Shown: positions 33,735-40,332 of the stretch, one piece after another | How positions within the stretch are numbered: position 1 is the first letter of the stretch | Layout: the number at the start of each line of letters is the position of its first letter | Assembly: GCA_017419715.1 (NCBI GenBank) | Contig: JAFOKO010000148.1 | Location: 1 to 46,925, forward strand | DNA: 46,925 nucleotides | Source of the DNA: Oscillospiraceae bacterium | Lineage (GTDB): Bacteria; Bacillota; Clostridia; Oscillospirales; Oscillospiraceae | Direction of reading: 5' to 3' | Made by a program: the position numbers and the translations under genes | Notes under the pieces: generated by a model | Database searches by the model: none | The model's input: the letters and a program-made list of their open reading frames with translations, nothing else | What the model was told of the DNA's origin: nothing

Positions 33735-34598
33735 TTAGGGGTTCGCCGATTTACTGGCTTGTGTCGTCGTGACGGCGGGACGGGCCAGCACCAGGGTCCC
33801 GGCGGGGACGGAGTGGGTGAGCCACACCGAGCCGCCGATGGTGCAGTCGTCGCCAATTTGCGTGTCACCGCCGAGAATGGTCGCGCCCGCGTAAATGACC
33901 ACCCGGTTTCCAATATCCGGATGCCGCTTGACACCCTTGACCAACGCGCCGTCCGGCCCCAGCTCAAAGCTCTTTGCGCCGATGGTGACATGCTGATAGA
34001 GCTTGACATCGTGGCCGATGGCAGCAGTCTCGCCGATGACCACACCGGTACCGTGGTCGATGAAAAAGTGATCACCAATGCTTGCGCCCGGGTGAATGTC
34101 AATGCCGGTGCGCCGGTGGGCATACTCCGCCATGATCCGAGGCAGCAGAGGGACGCTTTGCTGGTAGAGGATATGGGCCAGACGATAGGTGGCGATGGCC
34201 CGGAAGGCCGGGTAGCAGAGCAGGATCTCGTCCAGGCTTGCCGCCGCCGGGTCGCCCCGATAGGCCGCTTCCAGGTCGGTACTGAGCTGCCTGCACAGCT
34301 CCGGCAAGCTGAGGAATAGGGTTTCTGCGACTGCATACGGATCGGGGACTTCCGTCTGATGCAGGCAGAGCTCCAGTAAAGCGAGGGCCAGCTCCAGGCG
34401 CTTCGCATTTCCGGCCCCACTGGTGTCGGCATGGCGGGGGAACATGGCGTCGATCAAAAAATCTGTCAAGCGTTCCGCCCGCGCTCGAAGCCCAACGCGA
34501 TCCCGGCCCGTCGGAACCTGCAGCTTGCCCAGCGCCAGGGCCGTTTCCCGGGCCAGGGCTTGCCTGGCAGTAGCTTCCGCATCAAAAGTGGAGGACAT
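33735..34598 (-). CDS. cysE: Serine O-acetyltransferase
   Basis: Makes O-acetylserine from serine and acetyl-CoA, the first step of cysteine synthesis. 287 residues: a helical N-terminal domain and a left-handed beta-helix of hexapeptide repeats (TGIDIHPGASIGDHFFIDHG with catalytic Asp/His residues, then GVVIGETAAIG and QHVTIGAKS). Resembles the EpsC/SrpH group. The C-terminal tail that normally binds the synthase is present but short. AAGGAGGG precedes the ATG. No cysK neighbour is seen. With cysteine desulfurase at 37510 the window covers both making and using cysteine sulfur. Confidence 0.92.
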   Translation of the reverse strand: MSSTFDAEATARQALARETALALGKLQVPTGRDRVGLRARAERLTDFLIDAMFPRHADTSGAGNAKRLELALALLELCLHQTEVPDPYAVAETLFLSLPELCRQLSTDLEAAYRGDPAAASLDEILLCYPAFRAIATYRLAHILYQQSVPLLPRIMAEYAHRRTGIDIHPGASIGDHFFIDHGTGVVIGETAAIGHDVKLYQHVTIGAKSFELGPDGALVKGVKRHPDIGNRVVIYAGATILGGDTQIGDDCTIGGSVWLTHSVPAGTLVLARPAVTTTQASKSANP

Positions 34599-34650
34599 CG
34601 TTCTCCCTCCTTGTTTGAGTTGCTTACTAAAACAGTATGCGCTCCAAACA

Positions 34651-34674
34651 AGAATGGTTCGGGAGAATCATTCT
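34651..34674 (-). terminator. Weak hairpin between the dehydrogenase and cysE upstream region
   Basis: AGAATG and CATTCT arms around a 12-base loop; on the minus strand it follows no gene of its own but lies after the dehydrogenase stop, with a short T run. Confidence 0.35.
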
Positions 34675-34682
34675 AAAAAAGC

Positions 34683-35648
34683 TCAGCTGACCACATTTTG
34701 CGGCCTTCCCGCCTGGAAAGTGCGAACATTCTCCGCCACAAGTTCAATCAGCCGTGCCCGGGTCTCCCGGGGGGCCCAGCCCATGTGCGGCGTGAGGAAG
34801 GTATGCGGCGCGGCGAGCAGGGGATTGTCCGGGCGAATGGGCTCCACGGTAAAGGCGTCCTGGCCCAGCGCCCGGAGCTTGCCGCTCTGCAGGGCCTCTG
34901 CCACATCCTCCTCCACGATCAGGCCGCCCCGGGAGGTATTGATCAGAATCGTTCCGTCCTTCATTTTTGCCAGGCTGTCCCGGTTGATCATTCCGGCGCT
35001 GTCCATGTTCATGGGACAGTGCAGAGAAATGATGTCCGAATCCGCATAGAGCTGATCGAGTTTCACATAATGGGTGTGCTCGTCTTCAAGCTCCGGGTGG
35101 GGATGGCGGGAATAGACCAACAGTTCCGCGCCCATAGCCTTCATGATCCGGCCAAAGGCCTGCCCGATCCCGCCGTAGCCGATGATGCCGACGGTCTTCC
35201 CTGCGATTTCCGTCAAGCTCGGCGCAATGCGGCAGAAATAGGAGCTGTCGGTCCATTCGCCCCGCCGGACCACTGCGCTGTGCAGTCCCACCTGCGTAGT
35301 GATCTCCAGCAGCAGGGCGGCGGCCAGTTGGGAGACGGCCCAAGAGGAGTAGCCGGGGGCATTGCTAACCGTGACGCCGAGCTCCCGGGCGGCCTCAATG
35401 TCGATGTGATTGAAGCCTGTGGCAAAGAGCGTGATCAGCTTCACGGAGGGGCAGGCCTCCAGTACCGCACGGGTGATCACAGGCTTGTCCAGAATGACGA
35501 TTTCATTGCCGCCGATATGGGAGATCAGCTCTTCCGGCGCGGTGGCAGGGTAAACGGTCAAATCGCCCAGAGCCTGCAGGCTGTCCCAATGCAGATCACC
35601 CGGGTTTGTGCGTTCGCCGTCAAGGATCACGATTTTCCAGCGTTTCAT
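34683..35648 (-). CDS. D-2-hydroxyacid dehydrogenase (hydroxypyruvate/glycerate type)
   Basis: 321 residues, NAD(P)H-dependent reduction of a 2-oxoacid in the cytosol. Rossmann loop VGIIGYGGIGQAFG; catalytic Arg in INTSRGGLIVEE; Glu in DAFTVEP; His in TPHMGWAPRE. NAPGYSSWAVSQLAAALLLE matches the glycerate dehydrogenase branch better than PGDH or lactate dehydrogenase, but specificity cannot be fixed by sight. AAGGAGG is 6 bases before the ATG. Next on the strand comes serine acetyltransferase; a link through hydroxypyruvate/serine metabolism is possible. Confidence 0.9.
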   Translation of the reverse strand: MKRWKIVILDGERTNPGDLHWDSLQALGDLTVYPATAPEELISHIGGNEIVILDKPVITRAVLEACPSVKLITLFATGFNHIDIEAARELGVTVSNAPGYSSWAVSQLAAALLLEITTQVGLHSAVVRRGEWTDSSYFCRIAPSLTEIAGKTVGIIGYGGIGQAFGRIMKAMGAELLVYSRHPHPELEDEHTHYVKLDQLYADSDIISLHCPMNMDSAGMINRDSLAKMKDGTILINTSRGGLIVEEDVAEALQSGKLRALGQDAFTVEPIRPDNPLLAAPHTFLTPHMGWAPRETRARLIELVAENVRTFQAGRPQNVVS

Positions 35649-35745
35649 GCGCGCCTCCTTACCAAAACCATCTTGCGGTCTTTTTATAAATTCAGTTTGT
35701 TTTTTATTCTAACAGAAGACAGGGGAAAAAGCAACCGAAAAGGGC

Positions 35746-35774
35746 TTGTTTTGTGGGGGAAAAGAGGATATAAT
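35746..35774 (+). promoter_or_regulatory. Promoter of mnmE
   Basis: TTGTTT at 35746-35751, 17 bases, TATAAT at 35769-35774. Confidence 0.65.
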
Positions 35775-35803
35775 AGGACAAAAAACAGGGGGTGCGTGTG
35801 CGA

Positions 35804-37165
35804 ATGGCAGATGTGATCGCCGCGATTTCTACCGGCAAGCAGCCCTGCGCCATCGGGATCCTACGCCTGTCCGGCGAAGGCTGTGCCGAAACGGCGGGGG
35901 CAGTTTTCCACTGTAAAAATGGGAAGCCCCTTTCCGATGCGCCGGATCGGAAGCTGGTTCTGGGGACCCTCTATGATGCACGGGGCCGGGAGATCGACCA
36001 GGCGCTGGCGGTCTATTCCAGAGCGCCCCATAGCTACACCGGGGAGGATACCGTGGAACTCCAGTGCCACGGCTCGCCCGCTGTGCTGGCGGCCGGGCTG
36101 GAGGCCCTTTGCCGTGCCGGAGCCAGGCTGGCTCTGCCGGGTGAGTTTACAAAGCGGGCTTTTTTGAACGGACAGATGGATCTAACAGGGGCGGAGGCGG
36201 TCATTGACTTGATCGAAGCCCAGACGGTCGATATGGCGGCCAATGCCGCCGCCCAGGTGGGCGGGGCACTGGATCGGAAGCTGCTGCCCATCTACGAGGG
36301 CCTAACAGACCTTTGCAGCCACTATCACGCCGTCCTGGACTACACGGATGAGGATATTCCGGACTTCCGGCTTTCAGACTATACGGACAGCCTTCGTGCG
36401 TATCGAACTGAGCTCGAACGCCTCCTGGCCACCTGTGAGCGCGGCCGGGTCTTGAAGCAGGGCGTGCGCATTGCCCTGGTGGGCAAGCCCAACGCGGGCA
36501 AATCCTCCCTGCTCAACGCTCTGGTCGGCTTCGACCGGGCCATTGTCACCGATGTCCCCGGCACCACGCGGGACACCGTGGAGGAGACTGCCCGCTTTGG
36601 CCGGGTCCTGGCCCGGATCACCGACACCGCCGGCATCCGTAAGACCGAAGATCGGATCGAGGCTATGGGTGTGGAGCGCTCCCGTGCCGCCGCGGAGCAG
36701 GCGGATCTGGCGATCTTCGTCTGTGATGGGGCCATTCCGTTGGACGAAGAGGATTGGCAGGCTATGGCCGCCGCCAAGGAGGCAAAAAACGCCATTGCTG
36801 TGTTGAACAAGACGGATCTGGAACCGCGTGTCTTTCGGGTCCAGCTTCCCTTTGACCCCATTTTTGCCGTCTCCGCCACGCGGGGCGACGGCTTGGAACA
36901 GCTTTGCCGCTGGATCGAACAGCGCTTCGGCATGGAGCTGCCATGCGACGGCTCCATCTTGACCAACGCCCGCCAGAGCGAGGCTGTGCGCCGGGCCGCG
37001 GCGGCCATCGACCGTGCGCTGGACGCTATGCAGAGCGGGATCACCCCCGACGCCGTGCTCACGGATCTGGAGGCCGCAATGGAGGCCATGGGCGAGCTGA
37101 GCGGCCGCACCGTCCGGGAGGATATCACGAATCGCATTTTTGAGCGCTTCTGTGTCGGAAAATAA
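35804..37165 (+). CDS. mnmE: tRNA uridine-5-carboxymethylaminomethyl modification GTPase MnmE
   Basis: With MnmG it modifies U34 of certain tRNAs. 453 residues: N-terminal folate-binding domain (AISTGKQPCAIGILRLSGEG), helical domain, inserted GTPase domain with P-loop GKPNAGKSS at residue 227, DTAGIRKTEDRIE (G3) and NKTDL (G4), and the C-terminal FCVGK with the catalytic Cys of the F-C-I/V-G-K motif. ATG 35804 is preferred with AGGGGG upstream; GTG at 35792 and 35798 are alternatives. The partner mnmG, often adjacent in Firmicutes, is absent here. A cysteine desulfurase two genes on could supply sulfur for 2-thiolation of the same uridine. Confidence 0.95.
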   Translation: MADVIAAISTGKQPCAIGILRLSGEGCAETAGAVFHCKNGKPLSDAPDRKLVLGTLYDARGREIDQALAVYSRAPHSYTGEDTVELQCHGSPAVLAAGLEALCRAGARLALPGEFTKRAFLNGQMDLTGAEAVIDLIEAQTVDMAANAAAQVGGALDRKLLPIYEGLTDLCSHYHAVLDYTDEDIPDFRLSDYTDSLRAYRTELERLLATCERGRVLKQGVRIALVGKPNAGKSSLLNALVGFDRAIVTDVPGTTRDTVEETARFGRVLARITDTAGIRKTEDRIEAMGVERSRAAAEQADLAIFVCDGAIPLDEEDWQAMAAAKEAKNAIAVLNKTDLEPRVFRVQLPFDPIFAVSATRGDGLEQLCRWIEQRFGMELPCDGSILTNARQSEAVRRAAAAIDRALDAMQSGITPDAVLTDLEAAMEAMGELSGRTVREDITNRIFERFCVGK

Positions 37166-37195
37166 GTCGAAGATGATTAGGAAAGAGAAGGAACG

Positions 37196-37429
37196 ATGCA
37201 ACATGTTTATCGTCAGGAGTTGGGATTCAAGAACAGAAACGAAGCGATTGTTTTTCTGAAAAAGCTCTGGCGGGAGGAAGCAACCGACTGCCCGTTGTGC
37301 GGGCAAAAGCTGGAGCATTTGCATCGGAAAGCGAAGAAAAATTGTTGCGATTGGCAGTGTAAAAACTGCAATAAGATCTATAGAACCATCCATTTACTGG
37401 ATGAGATCAATACGGAGCTTCCCGTCTAA
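37196..37429 (+). CDS. Orphan zinc-ribbon protein, IS1595-transposase-like N-terminal domain
   Basis: 77 residues with two Cys pairs, CPLC near residue 32 and CKNC near 55, and the preceding FLKKLWREEATD. The order, a helix ending in W then CPxCG then YRT..., resembles the zinc ribbon at the N-terminus of IS1595-type transposases, but no DDE domain follows. AAGAGAAGG precedes the ATG, so it looks expressed. It may be a domesticated or leftover transposase piece, or an independent small zinc protein. Confidence 0.55.
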   Translation: MQHVYRQELGFKNRNEAIVFLKKLWREEATDCPLCGQKLEHLHRKAKKNCCDWQCKNCNKIYRTIHLLDEINTELPV

Positions 37430-37509
37430 GAAGATCGTCTGCAAAGCTATGGGGCAGCGGAGAAGCCGGCACCCCGATATGTACCGGGAAACAGAAACAG
37501 GAGAATAAA

Positions 37510-38637
37510 ATGACTGCATACTTTGACAATTCCGCAACTACAAAGCCCTGCGACGAGGCCGTAAGGGCCGTAATGACAGCCATGACCGAGGCCTGGGGCA
37601 ACCCCAGCGCCCTGCATCGGCTGGGGACGGAGGCTCATCGCCGGGTCGAGGGGGCCCGCCTGTCCGTGGCCCGGGCCCTCGGCGCGGAGCCGGATCGGGT
37701 CTTCTTCACGGCCGGGGGCACCGAGGCCGACAACTGGGCCGTCTTCTCCGCCGCCCGAAAGCTGGGCAAGCGGGGCAAGCATATCATCACCACTCAGGTC
37801 GAGCACCACGCCATTTTGCACCCCATGCAGGAGCTGGAGGCCCAGGGCTTTGAGGTAACATATCTGGCCCCGGAGGGCGACGGAACGGTGAGCCTGGAGG
37901 CCTTGCGCGCCGCGCTTCGGCCGGATACTATTCTGGTGTCCGTTATGATGGTCAACAATGAGGTCGGCGCGCTCATGCCCATCCAGAGCATGGCGAAGTT
38001 GACCCACCGCGTTGCCCCGAACGCGCTCTTTCACACCGACGCCGTGCAGGGCTTCCTGAAGGTACCCTTCCGTGCAGGCACGCTGGATGCGGACTTGATT
38101 ACCGTGAGCTCCCACAAGATCCATGGCCCCAAGGGAGCGGGGGCCCTGTATATTCGCAAGGGCCTGTCTCTGCCGCCGCTGATCCACGGCGGCGGGCAGG
38201 AGAGCGGGCTTCGTTCCGGCACCGAGGCCGTCCCGAATATTCTGGGCTTTGGCGCGGCCTGTGAGGCCGCCCTGCCGACCCTGCGGGAGGACCTGGCGCA
38301 TGAGATCGAACTCAAGGAGCGCATCCGCGCCGGACTATTGGCCATTGAAGGCGTGGTGCTGAACGGGGCGCAAACCGCGCCGCATATCGTGAGCTTTGCC
38401 ATCCCCGGCGTCCGCTCCCAAGGCATCATCAACTGCCTCCAGGATCGGGAGGTCTATGTCTCGGCGGGCTCCGCCTGTGCCAAGGGCCATCGCAGCCATG
38501 TCCTTGAGGCCATGGGCGTTGCGCCCAAAGTCATCGACGGCTCCGTCCGGGCGTCGCTGTCCCGGTTCACGACGGAAGAAGAGGCGGACGCCCTAATAGA
38601 GGCTGTCGCCGAAGCCGTACAGCGGCTTCGGCCATAA
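37510..38637 (+). CDS. Cysteine desulfurase (NifS/IscS-like)
   Basis: 375 residues, PLP enzyme that moves sulfur from cysteine to a persulfide on itself. YFDNSATTKP N-terminus, HHAILHPMQ (PLP stacking His), PLP Lys203 in SSHKIHGPKGAG, and nucleophile Cys323 in SAGSACAKGHRSHVL. The short distance between Cys loop and C-terminus and the small size fit the NifS group. It may serve Fe-S assembly or tRNA thiolation; no scaffold gene or mnmA lies next to it. AACAGGAG lies before the ATG. Confidence 0.94.
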   Translation: MTAYFDNSATTKPCDEAVRAVMTAMTEAWGNPSALHRLGTEAHRRVEGARLSVARALGAEPDRVFFTAGGTEADNWAVFSAARKLGKRGKHIITTQVEHHAILHPMQELEAQGFEVTYLAPEGDGTVSLEALRAALRPDTILVSVMMVNNEVGALMPIQSMAKLTHRVAPNALFHTDAVQGFLKVPFRAGTLDADLITVSSHKIHGPKGAGALYIRKGLSLPPLIHGGGQESGLRSGTEAVPNILGFGAACEAALPTLREDLAHEIELKERIRAGLLAIEGVVLNGAQTAPHIVSFAIPGVRSQGIINCLQDREVYVSAGSACAKGHRSHVLEAMGVAPKVIDGSVRASLSRFTTEEEADALIEAVAEAVQRLRP

Positions 38638-38641
38638 AGAC

Positions 38642-38687
38642 AAACGACGGGAATCTATCTTGTGCGCAAGATAGATTCCCGTCGTTT
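38642..38687. terminator. 21-bp perfect hairpin between convergent genes
   Basis: 38642-38662 pairs with 38667-38687 without mismatch, loop TGCG. It serves the cysteine desulfurase on the plus strand and the methyltransferase on the minus strand. Confidence 0.9.
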
Positions 38688-38703
38688 ATTTGGTTTACCT
38701 GCT

Positions 38704-39498
38704 TCAAAGCACGGTATTTTTCCGGCAGATATGCAGCAGGTGAGAAGAACATCCCAGCAGCTCCCGCTGCTCACAGAAGTGCAGATGGTAGGCCGTGTAG
38801 GCCTCAAACTCCTCGTCCGACATGGCAAAGTCCGCACGGCCCCCGGCCAGCTCCAGGATCCCGTCGGTTGCTGCCAGCGTGACGGGCGTCACAGGCAGGC
38901 CGCAATACAGCGCTTCCAGCTCCGGGATGTCGTAGCCGGTAAAAAGCTGGTTCTGAAAATGCAGGACCCGATAATCCGCGTCGAAGTTTTCCGACAGCCC
39001 GTCTTTGAGATTGCCCCGCAGATAGTTGTCAAACAGGATCGCGTGAACGGAGAGAAAGGCCGTCAAAATATGACCGCCGGGCCGCGTGACCCGGACTGCT
39101 TCCCGAAGCGCCGCGTCCCGTTCCTGCTCGTCGTAGAGATGGTACATCGGCCCAAACAACAGCGTTACATCAAAGCTGTCGTCGGCAAAGCGGCTCAGAT
39201 CGACCGCGTCGCCCTGCAAGGCGGTCAGATTGCCGATGCCCTGCGCGTTTTGGCGCAGAAGCTCCAAATTCCGCTCCGCCAGTTCGAGCGCCGTGACCCG
39301 GCGGCCCATTTTGGCTAAGGAGACGGAGTAGCGGCCCGTTCCGGCGCCAATTTCCAGTACAGTTCCGGATGTTGGCATCACTTTTTGAATATAGTGCATC
39401 GTGGTGCGGTATTCCAACTGCCCGTGACGGGAGCGTTCCAGCCGGGTGTCCTCGTAATAGCCGTCGTAGAAGCTGTTGATCATTTCTGTGCGTTCCAT
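38704..39498 (-). CDS. SAM-dependent class I methyltransferase, substrate unknown
   Basis: 264 residues. Motif I VLEIGAGTGRYSVSLA near residue 47, acidic end of strand two at ALELAERN, motif II DDSFDVTLLFGPMYHL, motif III RPGGHILTAF. Such Ubi/COQ5-type methyltransferases act on small molecules or tRNA; the substrate cannot be read here. GGAGAG lies upstream of ATG 39498; ATG 39534 is in frame but without a site. It is a single gene on the minus strand between housekeeping genes. Confidence 0.85.
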   Translation of the reverse strand: MERTEMINSFYDGYYEDTRLERSRHGQLEYRTTMHYIQKVMPTSGTVLEIGAGTGRYSVSLAKMGRRVTALELAERNLELLRQNAQGIGNLTALQGDAVDLSRFADDSFDVTLLFGPMYHLYDEQERDAALREAVRVTRPGGHILTAFLSVHAILFDNYLRGNLKDGLSENFDADYRVLHFQNQLFTGYDIPELEALYCGLPVTPVTLAATDGILELAGGRADFAMSDEEFEAYTAYHLHFCEQRELLGCSSHLLHICRKNTVL

Positions 39499-39626
39499 GC
39501 CGCATCTCTCCTTGTTTTTCGCATAGTTTAGCACTGGGTGTGAAAAAAGTCAAGCACCGGAAAAATGGGCTTCCATCGGACAAAAAAACATGGTATAATG
39601 ACGGAAAAACAGCGGAGGAATGCGAT

Positions 39627-40322
39627 ATGAAAGCGTGCTTGCTTGCCGGCTTGACCCGGCTGAATATTTCGCTGCCCGAGGAGCGAGTGGACGAAATTGT
39701 CCGCTTTGGCGAGGCGGTTTTGGAGAAAAACAAGGTCATGAATCTAACGGCCATCACAGAGCCAAAGCAGGCGGCGGAGCTGCACCTGCTGGACAGCTTG
39801 AGTCTGCTCAAGGTGCTGCCGCTGGCGGGAAAGTCCCTGCTGGACGTGGGCACCGGGGCGGGCTTTCCCGGCGTGCCCTTGAAGCTCGCGGAGCCGACTC
39901 TCCGCTTGACCCTGTTGGACAGCCTCCAAAAACGGATGCACTGGCTGGAGGCGGAAGCCCTGCCCGCCCTGGGCGTGGAGGCCCGCTTCCTGCCGGGTCG
40001 GGCCGAAGATTTTGCCAGGGAGCATCGGGAGAGCTTCGATGTGGTGGCCTCCCGCGCCGTGGCGCGGCTGGACCTGCTCTGCGAGCTCTGTCTGCCCTTC
40101 GTCCACCGGGGCGGATATTTCCTCGCCATGAAGGGCGCGTTGGCCCAGAAGGAGCTGCATGAGGCCGCGAGCGCGATCCGCCTCCTGGGCGGCTCTTATG
40201 AGCGCACAGAGACTTTTGAGATTGGCGGCGCGGTTCACTCCGTTATCGTCATCCACAAGACCGGCAAGACCCCGGAGCAGTATCCCAGAAGCTGGGCGCG
40301 CATGAAACAGAAGCCGTTGTAA
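39627..40322 (+). CDS. rsmG: 16S rRNA (guanine-527 N7) methyltransferase
   Basis: 231 residues. Motif I LLDVGTGAGFPGVPLKL binds S-adenosylmethionine; DLTAITEP-type segment is present as MNLTAITEPKQAAELHLLDSL; ASRAVARLDLL is the RsmG signature region. GGAGG lies 8 bases before ATG 39627; an earlier in-frame ATG at 39540 falls before the -10-like TATAAT at 39594-39599. It is followed after 10 bases by the GTPase-NYN gene, so both are probably co-transcribed. Confidence 0.94.
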   Translation: MKACLLAGLTRLNISLPEERVDEIVRFGEAVLEKNKVMNLTAITEPKQAAELHLLDSLSLLKVLPLAGKSLLDVGTGAGFPGVPLKLAEPTLRLTLLDSLQKRMHWLEAEALPALGVEARFLPGRAEDFAREHRESFDVVASRAVARLDLLCELCLPFVHRGGYFLAMKGALAQKELHEAASAIRLLGGSYERTETFEIGGAVHSVIVIHKTGKTPEQYPRSWARMKQKPL

Positions 40323-40332
40323 AAATGAAAGC

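Noticed and set aside
37196..37429. Complete IS1595 insertion sequence
   Set aside because: No DDE catalytic domain or terminal inverted repeats are seen around the zinc ribbon.
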